From the NCBI RefSeq assembly GCF_018449575.1, contig NZ_JAAVUT010000003.1, positions 248,001 to 312,000 of the forward strand: a stretch of DNA of 64,000 bases, read 5' to 3'. The translations under genes were made by a program, and so were the position numbers. This DNA is from Sodalis sp. dw_96. GTDB taxonomy: Bacteria; Pseudomonadota; Gammaproteobacteria; Enterobacterales; Enterobacteriaceae. Below are positions 45,661-54,620 of this stretch, in pieces. How positions within the stretch are numbered: position 1 is the first letter of the stretch; every line of letters starts with the position of its first letter. The notes beneath the pieces are model-generated. The model saw nothing but the letters and a program-made list of their open reading frames with translations. It was not told where the DNA came from and made no database searches.

Positions 45661-46401
45661 TCAACTTATGGTTTGCCAAGAGTTGTCGCCGAGCAGTCCG
45701 CACAGCGGTTGCAGCCCGGATAGGATGAGGTCGGGAGGGGGAACGCCAGGGTCCAAATCGAGGCCGCGCCGATTGATCCAGGCGATGGTGAGGCCGAGCG
45801 GCTTTCCGCCCACCATGTCGGTGAACTGCGACTGCCCGGAGTGCAGTATGTGCGAGACGGGCAGCCCTGACGCCTCTAGCAGGTAGCGAAAAAGCGTTCC
45901 GTCCGGCTTGTAACCGCGCGCCTTCTCGGCGGTGCACACGAGGTCGAATTCGCGCCCCAGCGGCGTCATGTTAAGGAGATCGTCGTCGATGTTGGAGACC
46001 AGGGCGAGCTTGTGGCGCCGCGCGAGGACATCGAGGGTCGGCAGGACATCCGGGTACAGCTCCATTGAGGAGAAGCAGTCGAAATAACGCTGGATGGCCC
46101 CCTTCCTGCCTGTCACCACGCCGAACCTCTCATAGGCTTCGGAGAGAGAAAGGCGGCATATGTCCTTGTACGTGCGGTACGGCTCATAGTAGTGGGCGAT
46201 GTTCCGCTTCTCCCAGAACGAGTAGAACTTATTGGGATCCAGATCCGGCCGCCCCGCGTCCTCAAGGATAGCCCGGAAGGCGCCGAGGTTCGCTGGCGGC
46301 GTGTTGATCAGGGTACCGTACACGTCGAAGGAGAGCAGCCGAGGCTCGAAGCCGTCTGGCAGCTGGGGTCCGGTAGCAGGTTTAGGCGTACTGACGTTCA
46401 T
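45661..46401 (-). CDS. Haloacid dehalogenase type II / HAD hydrolase
   Basis: A 246-aa HAD-superfamily protein with nucleophile motif LLSFDVYGTLIN (Asp near residue 25), a cap domain, motif II LVSNIDDDLL, motif III Lys in ARGYKPD, and a degenerate end motif HSGQSQFTD in place of DDxxxD. It belongs to the L-2-haloacid dehalogenase type II group, whose members remove halogens or phosphate. ATG 46401 has GGAG 7 bases upstream. It stands alone. Confidence 0.82.
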   Translation of the reverse strand: MNVSTPKPATGPQLPDGFEPRLLSFDVYGTLINTPPANLGAFRAILEDAGRPDLDPNKFYSFWEKRNIAHYYEPYRTYKDICRLSLSEAYERFGVVTGRKGAIQRYFDCFSSMELYPDVLPTLDVLARRHKLALVSNIDDDLLNMTPLGREFDLVCTAEKARGYKPDGTLFRYLLEASGLPVSHILHSGQSQFTDMVGGKPLGLTIAWINRRGLDLDPGVPPPDLILSGLQPLCGLLGDNSWQTIS

Positions 46402-46860
46402 GGTCAATCTCCGGGTAATAAACTGTGGAAAGGGGGCCGTAGGGAAAGGTGGCGACAGCTCCGATCACCGTTGTGGCGAATAGCTTAAAAACACAATGCC
46501 CTCCTGCCTGCCTTAATTTTTTGGTTTATGGCGACCCTGCCGCTATGCTGACTTAGTCTCACACAGTGAGTAGTATCCACTAGTTAGCCTCGCCGTTCTG
46601 AAAGATTATCGGAGCCTATATCGTAAAATATCCTTGCCGGAGGCTATTTGGAAATGGTCAATGAGATTTTAACCAAAGAAGCAATCTTGGTAATTATTTT
46701 TTGTGTTTTCAAAAGATTGAATAAATCTTCAATAAAGCTTGTAACTACTACAAGAGATCAAAATTATATCGGCTGCTTCTAAATAAAAAGAACAGATAAC
46801 TAAATAGTGTATATCAACACGACTATTTTTTTATGACAAAGGAAAATAAGGAAATAAATA
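46402..46860. other. AT-rich intergenic region before the allantoinase-like gene
   Basis: A 459-bp region, AT-rich from 46,500 onward, that should hold the promoter of the amidohydrolase gene. AAGGAAAATAAGG before 46,861 serves as its ribosome-binding site. No RNA, repeat or small gene was recognised. Confidence 0.4.
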
Positions 46861-48432
46861 ATGAAATCGAAGTTGGGAAAGACCGCTGCGGTTAAAGAAG
46901 GAAATCATGAAAAAGACACTTTATTTTCAGAAAATAGAAGAAACCTCTTAAAAGAAATTACCGGTATGGCTGCAATAGGCGTGTTGGGATCGGTACCAAA
47001 TTCCGTATTAGCCAGTGAGGAGAATAGTCGCGCCGCCTTGCCCGCCCGCCAGACAGGAGTTCGTGATTACGATTTGATCATTGCCAATGGCTTGGTTATT
47101 TTGGAACAGGGCGAAATGGTTACTGACGTCGCCATTAAAAACGGTAAAATTGCCGCCATCGGCTCGGCATTAAGGGGGGCTGAACGGGTGATTGATGCAG
47201 CGGGTCTGGTGGTAAGCCCGGGAATGGTGGATGCGCACGTTCACATAAATGAACCGGGGGGCGGCATTCGCGACGACTGGGAAGGGTATGTCACCGGAAC
47301 CCGGGCATGCGCCAAAGGAGGTGTCACCACTATCATAGAAATGCCACTGAATCAATTGCCTGCCACAGTCGATAAAAAAACGCTGGAAATAAAATATGCT
47401 GCCGGAGAAGGAAAACTAGTCATTGATGTAGCGTCTCATGGCGGCTTGGTTCCTTATAATTTAGAAAATAATGGAATCCAAGAGCAGAGCGACTGTGGGG
47501 TTGTTGGATACAAATGTTTTATGGCAACGTGCGGAGATCCCTCCATTAAAGGTGACTTTCTGAACGTTGATGATTATTCCCTTTATGAAGGCATGCGACA
47601 AATAGCCAAAACAGGCAAAGTTTTGATGATTCATGCTGAGAACGCCGCAATTACCGACCGACTAGGGCAAATTGCCCATAAAAAAGGCTGCGTAACGTTA
47701 AAATCCTATGTGGCCTCTCGTCCGGTTTTCGCAGAAGTTGAAGCCATCCGGCGTGCGGTATTGTTTGCGAAGACGACCGGCTGTCCAATTAATTTTTGCC
47801 ATGTATCGAGCCCTGAAGCCGTGGAGGAGGTGATAAAAGCCCGCGAGGAAGGAGTTAACATTACCTGTGAAACCTGTAATCAGTATTTGTATTTTATTAC
47901 TGATGAGCTGGATGAGATCGGCCCGTTGGCAAAATGCTCACCGCCTATTCGCGACAAAAAGGCGCAGGATGGCTTATGGCGGCATGTGCTAGCCGGCAAT
48001 ATAAACTTTATTACTTCTGATCATTCACCTTGTCCGGCAAAACTAAAAAATAAAAACAATGCGTTTGACGCTTGGGGCGGCATTGCCGGAGTACAAAATG
48101 ACGTTGATATTTTTTTCGATGAAAGCGTACAGAAACGGGGTATGCCATTGAAACATTTTGCCAGACTCATCGCGACAAATCCTGCCGACCGCTTTGCTTT
48201 GCATACAAAAGGCAGAATTGCGATTGGCAAGGATGCCGACTTTACATTTATCAAGCCGAACTCGCCCTATACCCTCAGAGCTGAGGAATTAGAATACAGG
48301 AATAAAATCAGTGCTTATGTCGGTCGGAAAATCGGCGCCCGGATTGTTCGGACCATTTTACGGGGCGAAACGGTTTACAGCCAGGAAGATGGCCTAACCG
48401 GTTTTTTCCCTGGTCGCTATATCAAAGTGTGA
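46861..48432 (+). CDS. Allantoinase/dihydropyrimidinase-like amidohydrolase with apparent Tat signal
   Basis: A 523-aa cyclic amidohydrolase. Metal-binding residues appear intact: DAHVHINEPG, carboxylated Lys in VGYKCFMATCG, MIHAEN, NFCHVSSPEA and ITSDHSPCP. The catalytic body starts at about residue 67 (VRDYDLIIANGLVI), as in AllB. Ahead of it is an extra 65 residues with ENRRNLLKEITGMAAIGVLG and a cleavage-like VLAS, a good RRxLLK Tat signal. Allantoinases are normally cytoplasmic, so this one may act in the periplasm on allantoin, a hydantoin or a similar cyclic ureide. The start could be 46,861 or an internal ATG at 46,909. No other purine-catabolism gene is nearby. Confidence 0.78.
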   Translation: MKSKLGKTAAVKEGNHEKDTLFSENRRNLLKEITGMAAIGVLGSVPNSVLASEENSRAALPARQTGVRDYDLIIANGLVILEQGEMVTDVAIKNGKIAAIGSALRGAERVIDAAGLVVSPGMVDAHVHINEPGGGIRDDWEGYVTGTRACAKGGVTTIIEMPLNQLPATVDKKTLEIKYAAGEGKLVIDVASHGGLVPYNLENNGIQEQSDCGVVGYKCFMATCGDPSIKGDFLNVDDYSLYEGMRQIAKTGKVLMIHAENAAITDRLGQIAHKKGCVTLKSYVASRPVFAEVEAIRRAVLFAKTTGCPINFCHVSSPEAVEEVIKAREEGVNITCETCNQYLYFITDELDEIGPLAKCSPPIRDKKAQDGLWRHVLAGNINFITSDHSPCPAKLKNKNNAFDAWGGIAGVQNDVDIFFDESVQKRGMPLKHFARLIATNPADRFALHTKGRIAIGKDADFTFIKPNSPYTLRAEELEYRNKISAYVGRKIGARIVRTILRGETVYSQEDGLTGFFPGRYIKV

Positions 48433-48731
48433 CCAGGCGAAGCCCGGATATCACGGCAAGGCCGCAAAAGGACCTTCGACGGCGGCGGCTCTGCCGGAGC
48501 CAGATGCATTGCCATGATGGTGGGTACATTGGAGTTTCAAACCCTCTCGACCGAGATTAGGACACTGCTTACTTGTCATTCCCGGTCATTTTTTCTGTTT
48601 CAATTCCGTGGATAGCAGAAATATTGTTATGACATCAGCGTGACAAATGTGTAAGCGGGGGACCTTAGGTTTAATTAAAGCTTAATCTTACAAGATATAA
48701 TGTTATTTCAATACACCTGTACAAGGATAAA

Positions 48732-49436
48732 ATGATGGAAAATACTATCAATCTTCCAGTATCTCACTCTTCAAACCCTTCTCCTGAAACACAAAACGAG
48801 ACTACCGATAATAAGTGTAACCTGATAAACAATTTGGCTTCTGTCAGTATTAGTCCAAATGAGTTACCAATAAAAAAAGAATTGCAACAAAATCATAACG
48901 TCAACGACTCTAGTAATAGACCTGATAGCCGTTGCCCTGATGATTTATCGATTTCGAATAATTTCAATCAATATTCTGAGATCAAAGACAACTCGCAATA
49001 TCATACTTATACGAAGGAAAGATTTAAAGCACTACGGCAATACCTCAGTGAATTCGCTTTCCCAGATACTAGATATTTATGCGGTGGGCTTGAACCAAAG
49101 TGGTATTTTACAAACTATATCCAGAAATTTACATTAGAGAGTCAAATGGAATCAGATTTATCTTTTGATCCGGCGGGCAACAAAAAATTACAGATTTTAA
49201 ATAATTTACCCTTTTTTGAAGAAACAGATGAAGAAACAGATATCGACAAAAATATACTAGCTGAAAATAGGAATCTTGAGCCAACAGATCATGCACAGTG
49301 TTATCCAGAAAAGCCATTAGACTTGAAAGATTGTAGTACATTTAAACAGATAATAAATGCCATCGTTAAGGACCTTGATGCTGACATTTTAAACTGCGAG
49401 GACCATGAGCTGCGTCTCAATCAGGGTAAGCGCTAA
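48732..49436 (+). CDS. Hypothetical AT-rich protein, Asn/Ser/Asp-rich, orphan
   Basis: A 234-aa soluble acidic protein with no signal peptide or membrane segment. The first 80 residues are rich in Asn, Ser and Pro (low complexity), followed by a charged region containing YTKERFKALRQYLSEF and a C-terminal KDLDADILNCEDHELR. AAGGA lies six bases before the double ATG at 48,732/48,735. No domain was recognised. Low GC and a disordered N-terminus are typical of T3SS-effector-like proteins in insect-associated bacteria, and it directly precedes a relict element end, so it may be cargo of an older integration. The 298 bp before it show nothing. Confidence 0.5.
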   Translation: MMENTINLPVSHSSNPSPETQNETTDNKCNLINNLASVSISPNELPIKKELQQNHNVNDSSNRPDSRCPDDLSISNNFNQYSEIKDNSQYHTYTKERFKALRQYLSEFAFPDTRYLCGGLEPKWYFTNYIQKFTLESQMESDLSFDPAGNKKLQILNNLPFFEETDEETDIDKNILAENRNLEPTDHAQCYPEKPLDLKDCSTFKQIINAIVKDLDADILNCEDHELRLNQGKR

Positions 49437-49649
49437 TCTCTTTGCACATTCCTTGAATTAAGTTAACCCGGTCTCATGGCCAGGTACTATTATCGGACTG
49501 GGCCACACATCATTAAGTTCAGAACAATGTGTCATTAAAGCAAAACAGACAATGTCCGACCTTTATCGACTAAAGCTGCCGGTAATCGGCGATCGGAATG
49601 GGGCGAAACATGCTAAAGCGGGTAAAAATAGGAAAAGGGTGAATGAAGG
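49437..49649. other. Relict end of a former integrated element
   Basis: Bases 49,532-49,568 (TCATTAAAGCAAAACAGACAATG...CCTTTATCG) match 58,925-58,962, the element end near the tRNA, at about 32 of 37 positions. Further matches include AAAGCGGGTA. This lies outside the left direct repeat, which implies a second element once stood in tandem. No gene is seen here. Confidence 0.55.
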
Positions 49650-49740
49650 GATGTGACACACCAATCCCAAAACGCAAAAAACCAGCCGTTAAGCTGGTTT
49701 CTTTAAAACTGTTTTTTTCAAAAATGGTGCCCGGACTCGG
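49650..49740. repeat. Left direct repeat (att-like copy with tRNA-Phe 3' end)
   Basis: GATGTGACACACCAAT...TGGTGCCCGGACTCGG matches 59,083-59,172 with only a few differences, including one extra T in the T-run. It contains a copy of the tRNA-Phe terminator hairpin and the last 16 bases of the tRNA (TGGTGCCCGGACTCGG), then diverges. Confidence 0.85.
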
Positions 49741-49928
49741 GGTCATTCAGTTATTTATTAAATTGAATTTCATCATAAATATTATCCCCGCCGGTTGTCA
49801 AGACCCGCGGATTGACACGTATTTTTGCTTTTAAATCAGAATAATGGGTTTGAGTGTTTAAAAACATTCTCGGTTCGATACTCTGGTTCGATTCCTTTGA
49901 GTATCGTAGCCTTTCCCCGTCATGATTT

Positions 49929-50837
49929 TCAAAACTCTGGCGCAGAATTACTCTGAAAATTCCGTTGTACCCGCTGCAATAATCCAGTGATTTCTGCCGT
50001 TAAAAACACGAAGAACTTCTCTTTATGCAGTGTGCGTTCCTGCACGTCCTGAGGGATAAAGCGCGCCATTTCGTTACGGAAAGCATCGCCTTTAATGATA
50101 TCTGGTAGGCGCTCCAGCATAGTAGCTAGTTTTTCTGGGTAATCGTCAATAAAATAATCGGCCACTTTATTGCGTACCCAGTCAGTACGTACCATCGCTC
50201 CCTGCTGCTTCAGCCAGCGTAGATCCCAGATATCGCGGTAGCGTACATAACGCTGCGTATTAACCAGTGAAACTAACTTATCTGCCATAATTTCATCCAG
50301 CGTTTCGGCTAATACCAGCGTGTCGAAATAGCCTTCGGGCAGAAAGTCATAGTTTGCCAGCAACGCTTTGGGCTCTCGCGAATAAGAAGGAATATTCGCC
50401 ACCTCGATTTTGATCCGTTGTCTGGGTAGGTCTCTACGTTCTGGCGCAGTAGTAATGGAAACCTGCCATTTATCCACGTTCAGGCCTGCGTATTCAGGCT
50501 CGTCCTTTAAATCTGCCGGTTCTTTAACGGAGACCTCAAAACCATAGCGATCGCCAATATAATGCTCCAGACAGGTTTTCATTGCCTGTAGTTGTTTACT
50601 GTTGAAATCGACGCCGCCGGAAAAGTCTAAATCTTCGCTAAAGCGTGGCGCACCATAGCACAGACGCAGTGACGTTCCTCCCTGAAAGGTTAGCTGATCC
50701 AGCAGCCCATTAGCGTCAAGGCAAAAAAGGATATCGTAATGCAAAAGCTCTTTCTCAATTACCGGACGCATATGGGAACGCCCGGAAACCTGCATGGCAA
50801 GCTCAGTGAGTTGGGTAAAATTGGCTTTATTCGTCAT
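49929..50837 (-). CDS. abiEii: AbiEii/AbiGii-type toxin (nucleotidyltransferase)
   Basis: A 302-aa type IV toxin-antitoxin toxin of the DUF1814 nucleotidyltransferase family. The motif QGGTSLRLCYGAPRFSEDLDFS (about residues 52-73) holds the GS(x)9-11D-x-D pattern, followed by later motifs LAETLDEIMADKLVSL and RDIWDLRWL. AbiEii aborts phage infection by modifying tRNA or nucleotide targets. Its ATG overlaps the antitoxin gene by 11 bases. The proteins' frames look intact, so this is the best-preserved system on the element. Confidence 0.88.
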   Translation of the reverse strand: MTNKANFTQLTELAMQVSGRSHMRPVIEKELLHYDILFCLDANGLLDQLTFQGGTSLRLCYGAPRFSEDLDFSGGVDFNSKQLQAMKTCLEHYIGDRYGFEVSVKEPADLKDEPEYAGLNVDKWQVSITTAPERRDLPRQRIKIEVANIPSYSREPKALLANYDFLPEGYFDTLVLAETLDEIMADKLVSLVNTQRYVRYRDIWDLRWLKQQGAMVRTDWVRNKVADYFIDDYPEKLATMLERLPDIIKGDAFRNEMARFIPQDVQERTLHKEKFFVFLTAEITGLLQRVQRNFQSNSAPEF

Positions 50838-51366
50838 TCAATAGCGCCTTCTCATTAATCAGATGGACATTACGACCTACACGTTTTAAGTCCCGCAGGG
50901 CGCATTCTGGCGTGGCGATTTTTAACGGGCGATTGGTCTGAACCACGCCTGCCAGAATATCCTGCTGTTGGCGTTTGGTATGTGTGAACTCAATGGTGCC
51001 AAACGGCGTAGGGTAAGTTCCTTTCCTGCCAGTTGTCATGACGGTGAGTCTGTCGATGGGAATTTGTGAAATGATGCCGTATTCGCTCAACGCCGATTCA
51101 AGGCTGACGTAGTTGTACTCGCCACGGCGCAGCGCTCTGGCGATGTGCTCAATTGCGAAACTGTCGCGGCTATGGGCGAGGTTAAACAGGTAGACGCCCC
51201 GCACCGGCCGGGCAAGGATGCCTTCTTTCACCAGACGATTTAATCCTGCCTGAAGGGTCTTGGGACTATCTTTGGCAAAAATCTTGTTGAGGTCGGTAAG
51301 GGTAAAGACATAACGCCCCTGTTTGTCCCATTCGGTCAATTTTTGAAGTGCGGTTGAGCGGTTCAT
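50827..51366 (-). CDS. abiEi: AbiEi antitoxin / autorepressor
   Basis: A 179-aa antitoxin with an N-terminal winged helix (LTDLNKIFAKDSPKTLQAGLNRLVKEGILARPVRGVYLF, about residues 21-58) and a C-terminal domain that neutralises AbiEii. AbiEi binds inverted repeats upstream of its own gene. Such repeats lie at 51,393-51,472. The gene is first in the operon. Confidence 0.87.
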   Translation of the reverse strand: MNRSTALQKLTEWDKQGRYVFTLTDLNKIFAKDSPKTLQAGLNRLVKEGILARPVRGVYLFNLAHSRDSFAIEHIARALRRGEYNYVSLESALSEYGIISQIPIDRLTVMTTGRKGTYPTPFGTIEFTHTKRQQQDILAGVVQTNRPLKIATPECALRDLKRVGRNVHLINEKALLNDE

Positions 51367-51392
51367 AAGTGGACGCTAATGCTAAGTTTATA

Positions 51393-51472
51393 GGGTTTTG
51401 GTGTCCACATAACTATAGTATGATTTTAAGTCGACGTCAAAACCCTATTATTATGGTTTTAACGTCGACTTA
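51393..51472. promoter_or_regulatory. Inverted repeats in the abiE promoter (AbiEi operators)
   Basis: TAAGTCGACGTCAAAACC (51,427-51,444) and GGTTTTAACGTCGACTTA (51,455-51,472) form 18-bp arms with one mismatch and a 10-bp spacer. A third half-site GGGTTTTGGTGTCCACAT at 51,393 pairs with the GACGTCAAAACCCT segment. Known AbiEi operators are such long inverted repeats. Confidence 0.7.
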
Positions 51473-51481
51473 GTTAATGGG

Positions 51482-52003
51482 CTATGTTGCTATACCCAGA
51501 CGCTTTCAGACATCGAGGCGCGGGTAGGCAGTCACGCGAAAGCCAACCAAGTGGTCGGCAATTTCAACTCACTCATCATGCTACGGGTGCGAGAAAACAG
51601 CACGACCGAACTGCTGACCAATCAATTGCCGGAAGTGGATGTTTTTAACAAAACGCTGACCTCCGGCGTGAATGATATCTCCCGTCCCGGTGAAGGCGTC
51701 GATTTTAACAGTAACGTTCAGGATCAGGTCAGCCAGGCCCGAATGCCGATGATTACTCCGGCAGACGTTATCAACTTGCCAAAAGGCCAGGCGTTTGCGC
51801 TGCTTGAAGGTGGCCGGTTGTGAAAAATTCGTAAGCCCCTGCCGGATGGCGGTAATGACCCGTTGATGCCGGAAAGCATCAGCCGGATAGCCGGGTACAT
51901 GCAGCAAAATTACCGTACGGGGGAAACCTGGTGGTCCGGCAGCGCGCTGCCCTCTGATGCGCTGGCGGCCTCTTCCTACTTAGACGGGGAGGCAAGTGCA
52001 TAA
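51482..52003 (+). pseudogene. traD: C-terminal fragment of ICE coupling protein TraD (PFGI-1 class), with TGA
   Basis: The frame reads YTQTLSDIEARVGSHAKANQ, VVGNFNSLIMLRVRENSTTE and KGQAFALLEGGRL, then TGA (51,821-51,823) where Trp is expected (GGRLWKIRKP), and continues to ASSYLDGEASA with TAA at 52,001. This is the last 170 residues of a TraD/TIGR03743-type T4CP; the ATPase core is gone. The end overlaps the next gene start (TAATG). A deletion joined it to the abiE promoter. Confidence 0.75.
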
Positions 52004-52744
52004 TGGCAGAGGAAAATGTTCAACCCCGGCAAAACCCCACCCCATCACCGAAAAAACCAGGTCTGTTTCTCTCGCTATTCTGGCACTTGCCGTGGAAGAT
52101 TATCGGCATTTTGCTGGTCTCACTGCTGGTCAGTTTGTTAATTGAATTTGTCGGCATGACCTTTGTATGGATCCATGAAGGCGCAGAACACAGCCGGCAG
52201 GTTGTGCTGACTGAAAGCGGTTATCTTTCTCAAGGTTTTATCCGCAGTCTACTGATGTCGGCGCCGGTCACGGTTATCACTGGCAGGATAAGTCAGGCTT
52301 ACCAATGGCTGTTTGTGGACAGCGGTTTTATCAGCTGGTTGAACGCCGCCCGGCAGACGCGGACTCATGTTAATGCTGACCAACTGCTCAATCAGGCCGG
52401 GAGATGGCTGGCGGTGACGCTCTGGGATTATCTGCAGGCCGCACGTTACGGTGATTTTTACCATCCGGGTGTCAATTTTAGTGTTGTCGATCCCGCTGTT
52501 TATCATGGTAAGCATCACCGGCATTGTGGATGGCCTGGTGCGCAGGGATCTGCGCCGCTACGGCGCCGGCTATGAGTTCAGCTTTGTTTACCATCATGCC
52601 AAACTTTACGTTAAACCCGCAATGTACGGTCCTTGTATACTTTATCTGGCCTGGCCGACGGCGGTGTTGCCCAATTTGCTGTTGCTGCCGGCAGCGGTGA
52701 TGCTGGGGGTGGTGTTGTCGGTGGCTTTTAAGAAATATTTTTAA
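52003..52744 (+). pseudogene. ICE membrane protein (TIGR03747 type), frameshifted
   Basis: About 246 codons in two frames. The first part to about 52,449 encodes a cytoplasmic head and TM segment (WKIIGILLVSLLVSLLIEFVG); one extra G in CGTTACGGTGATT then shifts it, and the true end (IFTIRVSILVLSIPLFIMVS to LSVAFKKYF) continues in the second frame. The protein follows TraD in ICE of the PFGI-1/SPI-7 class. Not functional unless the assembly is wrong at this base. Confidence 0.78.
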
Positions 52745-53000
52745 AAACCAGGTTTTCAGGTAATTACCTCGTTAATTTACTTTTCATGTGTTTGATCATA
52801 CAAACCCAAAAAATATATTGATCACGAAAATTTCACTGATACACTTTTACTCTCTTGAGGTGTATCGGTTTGCCGATCATCCAGATTTTGGGTGCAACTA
52901 ATTTTTAGAGATTTTTTTCTCTAGCAGAGTTTTGCTAGTCTGTTCATCAGGCGTTAGATTATTACTAGGTTCGACGCCTCAAGATACCAAAGGGGCAAAA

Positions 53001-53570
53001 ATGAATAACTTACCAGATCGTATATGGTGGACGAAAAAAGCAAGAATCAAAGCAGAGAAAAGATTGCTAAATTTCGAATTTCATTCTCAATTAATTCTTT
53101 TGTGGTATTCTTTTTTTTTGATTTGTGCATAGATCTATGAATTGAAGAAACCTTCACTTAATGACGATGCCACAATAAGTATGATCGCGCTCTCTGTTCT
53201 TGTGTTTGCTGCAAGCCTTTTTATTACCACTCGCAATTTTAAAGGGAGAGCGATGTTAGTTAAACAATGCTATGAGCAGCTTAGCATTTTACTTTCGAAG
53301 TCAAAAGTTGAAGAATGCGATTTTGTTGGGCTGGAATCTGAATATCAAAATATATTAAGCATATCTGAAAATCATAAAGAGGGTGATTTTAATACCGCTG
53401 TCGTAAGTGAGTATTATTATTCCACGAAGGATAAAAGAGACGCCTTAAACAAAAAACCTACATGTATACAAATAATAAGTGTTGTTCTAAATGAAACATT
53501 TTATTTGGCTTATATTTTATTTCTTTTGTCATGCCCTATTATTATTTATTCTTGGTTGAGGTTGCATTAA
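53001..53570 (+). pseudogene. SLATT-domain protein with in-frame TAG at codon 44
   Basis: ATG 53001 (AAAGGGG 7-8 bases before) opens MNNLPDRIWWTKKARIKAEK and a first TM segment (LILLWYSFFLICA), then TAG 53,130-53,132. The same frame continues with IYELKKPSLND and the second TM (SMIALSVLVFAASLF), a helical middle and a last TM, to TAA 53570. This is the SLATT layout of a paired-TM protein linked to nucleotide- or RT-based defence. The next base after the stop starts the reverse transcriptase gene. Confidence 0.65.
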
Positions 53571-53999
53571 ATGAAAGTATGGGACGAATATATCAATTTT
53601 TTCACAGAAGAAAAGTTGAAATCATTATATCTTGAGCATGTTATTTTATCATCAGCAACTGGAATTGATAATATGTCTCACAAGTTATTATGGCCCATGC
53701 TTAATGATCAACTACAAATTATAAATAGAAAGGTGGCCACCGGTGATTATAATTTCACTAAATATAAGCTTAAGCTTATAAGTAAAGGAAGATCCAAATC
53801 TCCAAGAGAAATATCAATACCGACTATAAGGGATAAAATAACACTCAGGGCATTATGCGAATTTTTAGGGGAAAAATTTTCAGATGACTTGAATTTTATT
53901 CTTCCTCAGGTATTCATAAAAAAAATTAAAAAAGAAATGGATGAAAATAAATATGAAAATTTCATAAAACTCGATGTTAAAAATTTTTATCCTAAATAG
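53571..53999 (+). pseudogene. N-terminal remnant of a defence-type reverse transcriptase
   Basis: A 142-aa piece: ATGIDNMS near residues 29-36, KYKLKLISKGRSKSPREISI (fingers, RT motif 1-2) and FIKLDVKNFYP near 130-140, the first catalytic Asp motif, where it stops. The palm with YxDD and the rest are lost. It begins directly after the SLATT stop, so both were one operon like known SLATT-RT (DRT-like) systems. The break is at the IS630 remnant. Confidence 0.72.
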
Positions 54000-54008
54000 G
54001 TGTGCCTA

Positions 54009-54620
54009 TTAACGCTCCACTTTTGTTTGTCCATGTCCGTTGCCAGGAAATGGGGATGCTGCTTTCATAAACTGGGCCACATTTCTTAATAATTGCCACA
54101 TATATCGGCATTGATGATTGCGTGTCACCGTTTCATGAAGCGCCAGCCATAATAACTCTATTCGGTTTACCCAAGGTGAGTAAATAGGTTGATAAATAAT
54201 GATAAATTTTGGATTTTCAGCCAGCCAATCCAGCGTTTTTTGGCTCTTATGAATGACGTAATTATCAACGATTAGCGTGATAGTTTTCGCGCTGCGGTAG
54301 GTACTTTTCAGGTGGCCCAGCATCTGGATAAACAAATCCGAGCTTTTGCCTATGGCACTGACATAATCTACTCGCCCGGTTCCGGCGTGTAACGCCCCAG
54401 CCAGGTAATGTTTTTCGTTTTTACCCGGTGTCGGGAGCCGCTTTTGGTGTCCTTTACATTGCCAGTCAGCGCCGATTTTTGGATTAAGATCAATGTCCAC
54501 TTCATCCTCATAAAAGACCGGGTGGTCCGCGCAGTTCTTGGTCAACGCCTCTTCAATTGCAGCCATTTTTTCTTCTTTATGCGGATCCCTGATGTGCAGT
54601 GTTGGGGCATACCCAGACAA
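54009..54620 (-). pseudogene. IS630-family transposase, 5' truncated
   Basis: The C-terminal two thirds of an IS630 transposase: HPVFYEDEVDIDLNPKIGADW (first Asp), TITLIVDNYVIHKS (second Asp) and SPWVNRIELLWLALHETVTRN (Glu), then SPFPGNGHG at the end. Compared with full-length members near 340 aa, about 150 N-terminal residues with the helix-turn-helix domain are missing; homology starts near APTLHIRDPHK. It interrupts the reverse transcriptase on its left and abuts ardC on its right, so one IS end and part of the neighbourhood were deleted. Confidence 0.8.
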
